Shown here one piece after another: positions 24,428 through 33,897 of a DNA stretch of 48,726 nt. Source of the stretch: a virus; IMG/VR virus record IMGVR_UViG_3300009155_000084, positions 1 through 48,726 of that record. One strand, 5' to 3'. The notes under the pieces were generated by a model. The model searched no databases. It was not told the origin of the DNA and saw only the letters and a program-made list of their open reading frames with translations. Every line of letters starts with the position of its first letter. Position 1 is the stretch's first letter. Both the position numbers and the translations under genes were made by a program.

Positions 24428-27400
24428 TTAGCAACTTTCGTATGAACTACAATCTGAACACATTATATCTACACAAATGCCTTCAGCAATTTTTACTGTT
24501 TTTGGCTGTAATTTTGTAGTTGGGGCAAATGGAGAAGTTGAAAGCACTGTTGATGAAACCAACAAACCAGTTTTTCCAACACCGACAACCCCATCTGGCC
24601 CTCCCCCCCCAGTAGGAGTACAAGCGGTACACAGACTTCCTCCAGCCTCTTCACCACATTGCGACTGTCTTGTACACCCGGGGCAGCCACCACATACTGC
24701 ATTGCACCCACCACCGCAGGCTGAAACATATAAAATCCACTCATCTCGGTTTATTGGAATAACAATATTGTCACTATATCCCATAGTTTGAACTAAATTT
24801 GTACCACCCATTAGAGGATTAACATCTTCGTGATAAAATACGGTAGCACTTCTAAATGCATCGATATTATATCTTAAATTTCTACCTAAAATTCCGTATT
24901 TAAATTGAAAGTTTTCTCCTCCTTCCGTCATTGCATCAACAAAACTATTTCCTTTTACCAGATATTTTTCTCCAACTTGAGACAATAATTCTGTGCCACC
25001 ATAATAATCAAGTTCTTCTTGATTCCTTGGTGGATAAATCCGTTTAGTAGATGTTATATTTTCAGTTACTGGTGGTGAACCAGTTGCACGGGGGAACCAA
25101 TAACCACCAGTTTCCCAAGGCTGAAGACCAAAGCACGCACCACAGGCTTGTCTACCAAAACCACCAGCAAAACCATATGGATATCTCAGTGCGTTAGGTG
25201 TATTATTACCCCATCCTAACTTTGAAATTCCTTTTAAATATGGATCATATTCATATCGTGGAAGTATACATTCACTTACCAAATCATATGGGAGATAAGC
25301 GCCAATATATGTTTGACTGTTTGCAATTTCAAGCGGTGTGGTTAATTGGGTTATACCATATGTTGAATGACCTAAAGCAACTGCTGCATTTTTATAAAAT
25401 CCATTATTAGATGAACTAATATTAAACTCGGTTTCATCATCTAATATTGGTTTAAGCCAAGATTTAAGATTTCCGCTGAAAGTCTGTTCAATGAGATCTT
25501 TTATTTGATTTTCTGAAAGTAATCTTAAATTAAAAGTATCATCAAACCAATGGTATTGGGCTCCACATGAATTGGTATGGGCATCAAAACTAAGCGACAT
25601 TCTTCCCCATATTGGTGGGAATGGAGCTGGTATATTATTATATGGTTCAATTCTAGCAAACTCTACTTCTTCATTATCGTCAACCTCAAACTTTATTGGT
25701 TTTGTTTCATCACATAGTTTACAAGTTGATGATGCTGTTGTTAATTCTTCATAACCAAATCTTCTAACACATTCTAGTTTATTGTTTTGTGCATTTGATC
25801 GAGAATATGCATAAGCACCAACATAATAACATTTATATTTTCCAGTTACAGCCCACACACTATTTTTTGTACCATAAACATTTGGATTATCTACTGGTGA
25901 TGCTACATTATCCCAATTTTCTGTAAAATATATCAATCCGTTAGAATCAATTTGTAACGGATATGTGCCAGATTTAGCACTTATTGTGGGAGTACCAATT
26001 ATTTCGAAATTTTCTAATTGTGCAGCAAGTTGTGGGTCTACTAAAAATGCTGCTCTATATGGTGCTTCGGAATTATGCTTAACATTTTTTAACCACTGTT
26101 CAGTTCTTTCCCTTTCACTTATCATACTAAACTTTGTTTTACCAAGAATGCCTGAAAGTTGTCTATTGTCTATTATTTCAGGGAAACACCAAAAACATAT
26201 TGCTGACTTTTCACAATCTCCACCTACACCATCATCACACGGACAACTTTCATTGGGATATTCTGGTTCTGCTTGACTACATGGTAAAGTTGCATCCACA
26301 CCAGATACAGAACCACATTGACAATTTACACAGTCTGCATAACAAGTTTTTGTCTGGCAGGTTTGATTTGGAATACATGCTCCATCTGAATATCCATTTT
26401 CTTGACACGATCCACAAGTTTGAATGGTTGTGCAATTTGTTCCATTGCATGTATGGCAAGAAACTGGATTACATTGTCCACTACACGAAGCATCAGAATA
26501 ATATCCAAAGTCAGAACATAAAGTGTTTGGTTCTATTGTTATGGAAGAACATTGACATGTGTTGTTTAGTCTAACACATTGGTAGCAAACATTTGGATTA
26601 CAATTACAATTTATACTACCGCATGTGGTGTTTTTACCCATATAAACACCGCCACTCTCATTGCATTCAAATGGTGTATCTACATTAGTACAGGTATATT
26701 CTTCACCACTTTGTTTGCAACATGCACCGGGTGCTTTGATGTGATCACAGCAAGATGCATCAGAACAACTATTTGCTTTAACACTTATTCCATCGAGATA
26801 CTTACAATGTTCTTCTGTGAGATGACCTAAGCATTCACCGTTTTTACAGCAGATTGTTGGTGTTTTGCATTGGTTATAGCATAGACCAGATTCATCTCCT
26901 TCTGGATCTGAATAGTTTTCTGCACCATCGTCTGGGTATAGTCCAACTTGACCACATGTTATTCCTGATATAAAATAACCACCAACTGTTTGACAGAGAT
27001 TTGGGTCTATATCAGAAATACATCTGCCTTCTGAACAGCAAACACCATCATATTGCTTTTCAGTGTTGTCTACTATGCATGAATTTTTATTGCAGGGAAC
27101 TAAACCCTCAAATGTTCCTTCTCGCTCATCACAGTATGATTGAGTAACATAATCTTCGCAGTGTTTAGTTCCATCCATGTCAATATAGCAGCAAGATCCA
27201 CGAACACCGGGATTACTTACTTTTGTGACACCAAAACCACGAGCAGTAAAGTTGGCTCTCCATACAGAATCAGAACTACTTCTCCACATGTGAAGAATAT
27301 TTGTTCCGGGGTAGAAGATTGGCTTACTTTCTGCATCAAACACAACATCTGTTGGGAAATTCCAAACATCGTCACCTTCTACAACCAAAGTGACAGACAT

Positions 27401-28171
27401 AATCTGCCCGGTTGGAATTGTATCGTATTTGAAACCCTTAATACCAATTGGAGTTGTTAATTGATAAACTGTGGATCTAGAAACATCTAATGTGATACCA
27501 TCTGTATCGACATTATAGAAGTCATCTAGTGTTATGATCTTTTCTCCACGCTGGAATGGACCAACAGAAAGAATAGAATCGGTGATATCGGCAACTACAT
27601 TTCTTCCTGCTGTTTCACCACCAAAATTAACATAACCATAGTGGGAAGTTTCAATTCTATTCGCAACGGTTGTTGATTCTGGAATCAGATCAGTAGACAT
27701 GATGTATGTCTTTTCTTTGACATACACGATTCTATTGTTTTCAGTAGAAGCAGAGATACCACCAGCAGTTGTGTTTGCAGAAATGGTGAATCTTAAAGTA
27801 CCATCTGCATCATAAGTCAAACCAAGTAAACCACTAGTTCTGAAGTTATAGAAATCTAGGGTTATACCACCACAAACACCTTTTAATATGGCATATCCAC
27901 CGCCAACAGAAGAAGCAGTTAATCCTGCATAGATTCCTGTTGCGCCCTGTAAAATACCAGCAGAGGTTGATGTACCATCAGACAGTACTAGTTGAACAGT
28001 ACCGTCTTGGGCAACAACTACTTGAGTTATGTAATTAGAGTCTAGTCCTGTAGCACCAGTTGCACCACGAATAGTTTGTGCTGCGCCTGTGCTTCCTGTT
28101 GGTCCTACTGGTCCAGCAGAACCTGCTCCAGAAGCCGGATATATTGAACTATAACCGATATTATTTGCCAT
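24428..28171 (-). CDS. Large collagen-like, cysteine-rich adhesin
   Basis: At 1247 residues this is the longest of the four adhesins. Order: collagen-like GPVGPTGSTGA...GATGATG (20-42); beta-rich fibre domain (45-320) ending in a VWNFPTDVVF...FYPGTNILHMW segment typical of tail-fibre heads; cysteine repeats from 325 (GSCCYIDMDGTKHC; GVCCSEGRCISD; TICCKNGECLGHLTEEHC; GACCKQSG) followed by a different Cys-dense stretch (CYQCVRLNNTCQC) to about 665; then a ~500-residue C-terminal domain with GAQYHWFDDTFNLRL and a Gly/Cys-rich end (CGGGCNAVCGGCPGC) and a cysteine tail (CSDCSSYESC). I do not see the WYLPS motif found in its relatives. An 8-base G run lies at codons 1188-1190. Receptor binding is inferred. 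Confidence 0.85.
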   Translation of the reverse strand: MANNIGYSSIYPASGAGSAGPVGPTGSTGAAQTIRGATGATGLDSNYITQVVVAQDGTVQLVLSDGTSTSAGILQGATGIYAGLTASSVGGGYAILKGVCGGITLDFYNFRTSGLLGLTYDADGTLRFTISANTTAGGISASTENNRIVYVKEKTYIMSTDLIPESTTVANRIETSHYGYVNFGGETAGRNVVADITDSILSVGPFQRGEKIITLDDFYNVDTDGITLDVSRSTVYQLTTPIGIKGFKYDTIPTGQIMSVTLVVEGDDVWNFPTDVVFDAESKPIFYPGTNILHMWRSSSDSVWRANFTARGFGVTKVSNPGVRGSCCYIDMDGTKHCEDYVTQSYCDEREGTFEGLVPCNKNSCIVDNTEKQYDGVCCSEGRCISDIDPNLCQTVGGYFISGITCGQVGLYPDDGAENYSDPEGDESGLCYNQCKTPTICCKNGECLGHLTEEHCKYLDGISVKANSCSDASCCDHIKAPGACCKQSGEEYTCTNVDTPFECNESGGVYMGKNTTCGSINCNCNPNVCYQCVRLNNTCQCSSITIEPNTLCSDFGYYSDASCSGQCNPVSCHTCNGTNCTTIQTCGSCQENGYSDGACIPNQTCQTKTCYADCVNCQCGSVSGVDATLPCSQAEPEYPNESCPCDDGVGGDCEKSAICFWCFPEIIDNRQLSGILGKTKFSMISERERTEQWLKNVKHNSEAPYRAAFLVDPQLAAQLENFEIIGTPTISAKSGTYPLQIDSNGLIYFTENWDNVASPVDNPNVYGTKNSVWAVTGKYKCYYVGAYAYSRSNAQNNKLECVRRFGYEELTTASSTCKLCDETKPIKFEVDDNEEVEFARIEPYNNIPAPFPPIWGRMSLSFDAHTNSCGAQYHWFDDTFNLRLLSENQIKDLIEQTFSGNLKSWLKPILDDETEFNISSSNNGFYKNAAVALGHSTYGITQLTTPLEIANSQTYIGAYLPYDLVSECILPRYEYDPYLKGISKLGWGNNTPNALRYPYGFAGGFGRQACGACFGLQPWETGGYWFPRATGSPPVTENITSTKRIYPPRNQEELDYYGGTELLSQVGEKYLVKGNSFVDAMTEGGENFQFKYGILGRNLRYNIDAFRSATVFYHEDVNPLMGGTNLVQTMGYSDNIVIPINRDEWILYVSACGGGCNAVCGGCPGCTRQSQCGEEAGGSLCTACTPTGGGGPDGVVGVGKTGLLVSSTVLSTSPFAPTTKLQPKTVKIAEGICVDIMCSDCSSYESC
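24603..24610 (-). repeat. 8-bp G homopolymer inside an adhesin gene
   Basis: On the minus strand eight consecutive G residues, closely followed by GGG, lie in the codons for TPTGGGGPDG near the end of the 1247-residue adhesin. It is one of the longest G runs in this AT-rich window. Slippage would alter the last ~58 residues, including the cysteine tail. Confidence 0.85.
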
Positions 28172-28182
28172 TAATTACTCTC

Positions 28183-31101
28183 TCATCTACAGGAAGAACA
28201 TGTGTACAAGGATTTAAAACTATATTCGAATTGGTTTTTGAAATCCTTGTTTTTAAAGTATATAGGAACCATGCGACATGCCCTGAGTTTGGCTGTAGAA
28301 GAGGACTTTAGCGAAGAAACCATCTTACCTGTGCTAAAATCTTGAGTATATGCTCTATGTGCTTGAGCGAGTTTGTACTTTCTCCAAGTATCAGTTAGTG
28401 GATCTCCAATAGTAACTATTCCCTCTAATGAATTGTTCTGAGGATCATATGTCTTCATACCATATTCACCAGTTTGAAGTGTTTTAGAATCTAGTAGTCT
28501 TCCACCTGTGGTAGAAGACCAATACTTAGATGGGGACAGCGTTGTCCAACCAGTTGTTGCATTATAAATTAAACCAGCATTAATTGCATCCATGTTGTAA
28601 TACATGATGTTCAATTCAAGTGCGCTTGGAATATACCAATCGGAATATCCATTGTATGATTCTTTATTCTTGCTGCTGATGTGATATAGTGCAGTGTTTT
28701 CTGTATTTACTGCATACCACATTTCAGTATACTTGGACTTAAAGTATTCGGAATTTCTACCAATTTGATTTTGATCAATTGTTGATTGCCAATATGAAAG
28801 TCTGCTATGGTTGAATCTCTGATATGCAAGAGGATCTATGGTTTCTAGTTTGCCATTTAGAGTGTAGTTACTTGCAATGAACCATGTATTTCTTTCAATT
28901 GATGTTTCATCAAACAATCTAGTGTTTAGCAATCCATCAAATACGGTTGTTCCATATGGAGTAAGAACATTGTTCTGCCATAAAGAATTGCTATAGTTTT
29001 CAAATCCACTTGGTGTGCTGAAACCATTGACAGACATGCTCATACCAAAAGAAACATTATCTGTGGTGAATTCTTCTGGTGCTACAACCAATATCCATGC
29101 GCTTGGAATATCTGATCCATAGACTTGAGATGCATATTGTTTATATGCAAGTGCTGGATTAAATCCATACTTCTTATACTCTGGTCCATTATCATTACAT
29201 GCTTTTCCTTCATCAAGCAGACAAGCATCGGTTAGTCTGTTATAGAATGTGAGATTGACTTTATCAACTACACCGGATAGAGACTTAACATCCGAGACAT
29301 ATACCTTACCACCACTCTTGCTCAAAGCACTAAGATCAACATAACGAGATGGTGAGAAGTTAGAGCAATTGCACTTTATAGATCCATTATAAACACCATT
29401 TACGGGGACATATCTCTTAATGGTCGCTGTTGTGTAATTTTCTATTTCTGAGATTACTTCGCCTTTAGCAAAGTAGCCATCAGTATTGAAACCAATTGGT
29501 GCTGGATACCCAACAAATCCAGCCACAATTCCACCTTGGAAATAATCACCAATTTTTAATCCGGCTGGAATTGATGCTCCTGCATCTGTTGCGACAGCAG
29601 CAAGACGGAAATTTGGAGTGGTTTGTGAATCTTTACAGCACTCAGAGGAAGAACAAATGCTTCCTGGTCCTTGGAATACACCACCAAGAGTTAATAAGCA
29701 TTCTTTTGGTGTTATGTCATCTCTGCAATCGTCTATACCAATGCAGCACGCACCCAAGAATCCGTCGATGCAGCAATTTCTTTCATCACATGGTGTTGCT
29801 TCGTATTTTCCTTTGAGTTCATTGCATAGGTCTTGTGATGCAGAACTATCTGGTAGAGAATAGCAAATACCATTTACGCAGCAAGATGCATCAAGAGGGC
29901 AATTACTTGGACATCCTTCTTCGAGTTGATTGCATTTTACATTTGGATAAAATTTGCCATATACTTTAGAACAGAGTTCTTGATTAGTTTCCAAACAAAC
30001 ACCATTCACACAGCAAGAGCCACCAGAATAGCAATCACCAGTTAAATATCTTTCATTGCATGACTTGAAACTAAAATTACCGCTGATAGATTCACAGAAT
30101 TCTTGTGATGTATAATCTAAGCATGAACGATGAACCATGCTGTTTGTATCATTTGCATCTTTACTACAATAGCAGCACGAACCGATAATCGAACTCTTGT
30201 ATGTTTCGGTGGAATATGTTATTCCCTTACCAACCACATCTATTTGAACAGGACCTGTGACTTTACCACCAACTGTAATTCCTTCTGCACGGAATGAAAG
30301 TTTTGGATATACATTTTTTGCAGAGTCTGTTACTGTTATGAAAACGCCCTGATCAGTTCTGTTAAATACATTTGATGTATTCTGAACAGTTGAATAACCA
30401 GCGTTAATTGTATTTAAATATGAAGAAACATTTGCCTGAGTTGTTGTATTGATCCAATTTATATTATTAATAATACCAAATGTAAATCCGGTTGTATAAT
30501 CTTGACTTACTTTAAATCGGAATGTATCTAATGTTGTACCAAATAAACTTCCGGTAACTGGAGTAATTTTAGATCTATAATAGTTTGTGTTTAGATCATT
30601 AGTTGCATCTATTTTTTGACCAAATCCTGCATCGGTGATGTACAACAAACTACCAGTTTTTCCAACGGCAGCATTTGTTGTGCCCGGAGTTGCAAGATAG
30701 AATGAATCTAAACTAATACCACCAGTTATTTCACCAACTAATTTTATAGTTTTGAAGTTTAATGAATATGGATTAGTTAATGAGAAGCCACCAAATATGC
30801 TTACGGCATCTACATCAGATGAACCAGTAAATGTAATTTTAAAGTTTGGGTTTGGATCTCTATATGAAGATCCTTTTGGAGCAGTAACACCAACGGAGAA
30901 GTAAGTATTTCCTTGGTATGTTATTCCCAAAATATAGTTTTGAATTAAAGCAGAAACAAACTGAATACCAGTTGCACCAGTAGGTCCAGTAACAGAATAA
31001 CCAGTTATTCCACGAGGACCTGTAGATCCTGTCGGTCCTGTAACATAACGAACACCCGCAGAAACTAGATTATTTGGTATGGATGATGAACCGAATATCA
31101 T
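28183..31101 (-). CDS. Collagen-like, cysteine-rich adhesin with DUF1566/Lcl-type C terminus
   Basis: A 972-residue paralogue of the flanking adhesins. Order: collagen-like GPTGSTGPRG...GPTGATG (22-45); beta-rich fibre domain (46-305); four to five cysteine repeats (307-489), for example GSCCVNGVCLETNQELC and GACCIGIDDCRDDITPKEC; and a DUF1566/Lcl-type domain (about 515-955) that opens LKIGDYFQGGIVAGFV and carries DWYIPSALELNIMYYNMD, PSKYWSSTTGG and a LRACRMVPIYF strand. It ends with another Cys pair (CSSCR). Its ATG overlaps the stop of the upstream adhesin by one base, with an AGGGAT site. The architecture implies a surface ligand-binding fibre protein; the target is unknown. Confidence 0.87.
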   Translation of the reverse strand: MIFGSSSIPNNLVSAGVRYVTGPTGSTGPRGITGYSVTGPTGATGIQFVSALIQNYILGITYQGNTYFSVGVTAPKGSSYRDPNPNFKITFTGSSDVDAVSIFGGFSLTNPYSLNFKTIKLVGEITGGISLDSFYLATPGTTNAAVGKTGSLLYITDAGFGQKIDATNDLNTNYYRSKITPVTGSLFGTTLDTFRFKVSQDYTTGFTFGIINNINWINTTTQANVSSYLNTINAGYSTVQNTSNVFNRTDQGVFITVTDSAKNVYPKLSFRAEGITVGGKVTGPVQIDVVGKGITYSTETYKSSIIGSCCYCSKDANDTNSMVHRSCLDYTSQEFCESISGNFSFKSCNERYLTGDCYSGGSCCVNGVCLETNQELCSKVYGKFYPNVKCNQLEEGCPSNCPLDASCCVNGICYSLPDSSASQDLCNELKGKYEATPCDERNCCIDGFLGACCIGIDDCRDDITPKECLLTLGGVFQGPGSICSSSECCKDSQTTPNFRLAAVATDAGASIPAGLKIGDYFQGGIVAGFVGYPAPIGFNTDGYFAKGEVISEIENYTTATIKRYVPVNGVYNGSIKCNCSNFSPSRYVDLSALSKSGGKVYVSDVKSLSGVVDKVNLTFYNRLTDACLLDEGKACNDNGPEYKKYGFNPALAYKQYASQVYGSDIPSAWILVVAPEEFTTDNVSFGMSMSVNGFSTPSGFENYSNSLWQNNVLTPYGTTVFDGLLNTRLFDETSIERNTWFIASNYTLNGKLETIDPLAYQRFNHSRLSYWQSTIDQNQIGRNSEYFKSKYTEMWYAVNTENTALYHISSKNKESYNGYSDWYIPSALELNIMYYNMDAINAGLIYNATTGWTTLSPSKYWSSTTGGRLLDSKTLQTGEYGMKTYDPQNNSLEGIVTIGDPLTDTWRKYKLAQAHRAYTQDFSTGKMVSSLKSSSTAKLRACRMVPIYFKNKDFKNQFEYSFKSLYTCSSCR

Positions 31102-33896
31102 TATTGATTATCCCTCAGAAGATTTGGAGTCTTCCATAATTTATATTGCTCTGAAGTCGATGCTGGTATTTTTCCATCACATCTCAATGCTCGTATTGGT
31201 CTAACTTTAAGTTCTGTGCTTCTGCTTTCTTTCTTAACCATAAAGTTAGTAGAATCACCATTAGAATCAAAATACATTGCCCATGCAACTGAACCATGTT
31301 CTGGTTTTCCAGAAGTATATACACCTTCAGTTGTTGAAGTTATATCAAAGGAACCAGTTGAAGACCAGTGCCAATCATATAAAGGAACTCCACCATTCGA
31401 AAGCAGGTAAGAATTTGCATTGAATCCATAATATGGATTGGTTGAATCGCTGACAGTATTTGCAGCAATAAATGCTAATTCATCATGACTTGGAAGATAC
31501 CAATCTGTAATTTGACTTGGATTCCCAGTTAATCCATAGGAATTTGTATATGAACCATTGTCAAATAGTTTTACTGCACGAATTGCTGTAATGTCTGTAC
31601 CAGATGAGAATTCATTTGATGTGAAATATGGAGAACGATTCAATTTCAAGTAATCTGCATTATCGGCAGATAGCATACGAATGGTATTGTAAAGACCCCA
31701 GTTTCTATTCCACAGACCATTAGCAGATTTCACATTTCGTGTAAACAATCTGGCAACTGGATCTGTTCCGTTCTTTCTGGTGGAATAGCAAGATTGGAAA
31801 GTTACATTTTTAATAGTATCAAGCGATTCACCAGTTACACCGTAGTATCCTTCACCATATCTCAAGTATGAGGAATCATATGATTGTGTAAGATAGGTGA
31901 AATCATCATAGGTGTAATTTGTAAGATTTAGAATTGGACCCCATGCAATACCATCACCATACCAAGGGAATGTATCTGCATAAGCCAATTCTTCTGTTGG
32001 ATTTACTGCATTTCCCTCGTCATCAACAGATGCAGGATATAGTGAAACTATGATGTAATATGAATCAGCGTCTTGTGATACTGATGTTAGGCAGGATTCT
32101 CCTGTTACACCATAACCGACATAATCATTTTCGCTTGTGTAGTAACCAGCACCAGTTTCACCACCATACATGAATGACGCAGTTACACCTTGTCGTGAGA
32201 ATGCATGTGCGCCACCTAATAGTTTTGAATTTCTTGGATTGTATATTCCAACGACCATACCACCACCGATTAAATCACCGGGGCGTAGGGTGAATCCAAG
32301 ATAACCACCACATGTTAGTTGTGATGCACATGTTATACCACTGCATGATGTTCCACTACCATGATAATTTCCATTGTTGGAAAAACAGGTATAAGCATCA
32401 GTTACGGTGCATGTTCCATTTGTATAGCAACAAGCACCACTTCCAGATGAACATGTTGGATTTGTGTCATCAGAATAGCAAAGAACTCCTCTGCCCAAGA
32501 AACTACCACCAGAAGCAATACAATCTTCTTTTGTTAGATCTTTGCAGTTTCCTTTACCATCGCAGCAACCACCAGTTTCTTGGAAACATGTTTCGCAGTT
32601 AACATCTTTGCATGTCTTGTCTACACCAGTAAATACTGATTCAACAGAATCATTATTCAACATTAGGCAATCAAACGGTGATACATTCTCGATGCAGTAT
32701 GTTGAAATCTGTCCATCTGTAGTATTCTTGACGCAGCATGAACCAACAGATTCACTGCAAACACTAGTAGAACCTATTACACCGCATGTAGTACCAATAC
32801 CAGAGAAGAATCCATCACACAAACCATCTGTTGTGATTTCACATGTTCCATCGCCTTTACAACAGGCTCCTGTGATACCAGAATAAAAGTCTAAAACTTT
32901 AAGTGCATTTTGTGTGTAATTTCCTACAACAGTATTGCAGAAGTAATTACCACTACCTCCAACTTTATTGAAGATATAACCATACCATGTATTTTTCACT
33001 GAGATAAAATGGATGACATAGTTTTCACCACTTCTAAAACATGGCTGTCTATTGAATGGGAATACTACAGGAACTCCATCTAAATCTTTAAAACTGATAC
33101 CACTATAATTTGCAGGAGACACACCATTTTGTATGTGTAAAGTAATTGCTAGTGGTGATACTGATGGTCTTGGTAAATTAATTCCTATAAAATTAGTTCC
33201 AGTATTATTTAAATCTAAAGAATAAATTTTTGGATTTGTCGTATTAGTATCTGTACCAGTATTCAAAGTAGCAATTGAAAACAACGAACCATTTGAACTT
33301 GTAGTAATAGAAGAAGAATTTGCTCCACTAGTTCTCTCAAATACATTTACTTTGTTTATCTGAACCGTGTCTGCAAGATTTAAATACTTTGCAGCACCAA
33401 GAGTTACACCAATTAATTTTCCGTTAGAATCTGTTGCTAATATTTGAGCAAGAGTTCCTGCACTTATTCCATACTCGCCGTCATATCGATCTACGGAAAT
33501 TGTAATTGTATTTGAATCTGCGGTTACACCGATGTTTGATCTATAACCAGTGCTTCCCTTAATTGTTCGTAGTTGAACAACTCGTTCGGATGCGGTTGCT
33601 CCAACGAACACATAACCAGTTCCAGTAGAACCAGTTTTGCCATCAAAGTAAATTACCGTGTTTCCAGTTATACCATAAAGCAAACCAGAGGCAGCATAAG
33701 TTGTGCCATTGGTGAAACGGGTGATTAGTGTAAACCCAGATAGGGTTATACCAGAAACAATCTTTACAGCAGTAGCACCAGTAGGACCAATATAATCACT
33801 ACCTCTTGGACCTTGAGGTCCAGTAGGACCTGTAATTCCATAGATTGTGATTCCTTTTATGGCTTTAAACTGGCTACTACCACGAATTGATGCCAT
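31101..33896 (-). CDS. Collagen-like, cysteine-rich adhesin with DUF1566/Lcl-type C terminus
   Basis: The 931-residue protein is the clearest example of the family. Order: collagen-like GPTGPQGPRG...GPTGAT (23-42); beta-rich region with a FPFNRQPCFRSGENYVIHFI fibre-head segment (279-298); four cysteine repeats (343-523): GACCKGDGTCEITTDGLC, GSCCVKN, GGCCDGKGNCKDLTKEDC, GACCYTNGTCTVTDAYTC; then a DUF1566/Lcl-type domain from about 537 (LRPGDLIGGGMVVGIYN) with DWYLPSHDELAFIAAN, YDWHWSSTGSF and a final ELKVRPIRALRCD. The gene starts after a good AGGAATCTAAT site, 1 nt from the preceding stop. It is probably a receptor-binding tail component. Confidence 0.88.
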   Translation of the reverse strand: MASIRGSSQFKAIKGITIYGITGPTGPQGPRGSDYIGPTGATAVKIVSGITLSGFTLITRFTNGTTYAASGLLYGITGNTVIYFDGKTGSTGTGYVFVGATASERVVQLRTIKGSTGYRSNIGVTADSNTITISVDRYDGEYGISAGTLAQILATDSNGKLIGVTLGAAKYLNLADTVQINKVNVFERTSGANSSSITTSSNGSLFSIATLNTGTDTNTTNPKIYSLDLNNTGTNFIGINLPRPSVSPLAITLHIQNGVSPANYSGISFKDLDGVPVVFPFNRQPCFRSGENYVIHFISVKNTWYGYIFNKVGGSGNYFCNTVVGNYTQNALKVLDFYSGITGACCKGDGTCEITTDGLCDGFFSGIGTTCGVIGSTSVCSESVGSCCVKNTTDGQISTYCIENVSPFDCLMLNNDSVESVFTGVDKTCKDVNCETCFQETGGCCDGKGNCKDLTKEDCIASGGSFLGRGVLCYSDDTNPTCSSGSGACCYTNGTCTVTDAYTCFSNNGNYHGSGTSCSGITCASQLTCGGYLGFTLRPGDLIGGGMVVGIYNPRNSKLLGGAHAFSRQGVTASFMYGGETGAGYYTSENDYVGYGVTGESCLTSVSQDADSYYIIVSLYPASVDDEGNAVNPTEELAYADTFPWYGDGIAWGPILNLTNYTYDDFTYLTQSYDSSYLRYGEGYYGVTGESLDTIKNVTFQSCYSTRKNGTDPVARLFTRNVKSANGLWNRNWGLYNTIRMLSADNADYLKLNRSPYFTSNEFSSGTDITAIRAVKLFDNGSYTNSYGLTGNPSQITDWYLPSHDELAFIAANTVSDSTNPYYGFNANSYLLSNGGVPLYDWHWSSTGSFDITSTTEGVYTSGKPEHGSVAWAMYFDSNGDSTNFMVKKESRSTELKVRPIRALRCDGKIPASTSEQYKLWKTPNLLRDNQ

Positions 33897-33897
33897 A

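Noticed and set aside
21877-33896. Diversity-generating retroelement acting on the adhesins
   Set aside because: No reverse transcriptase, accessory gene or template/variable repeat pair is visible in this window; only the fold resemblance remains.
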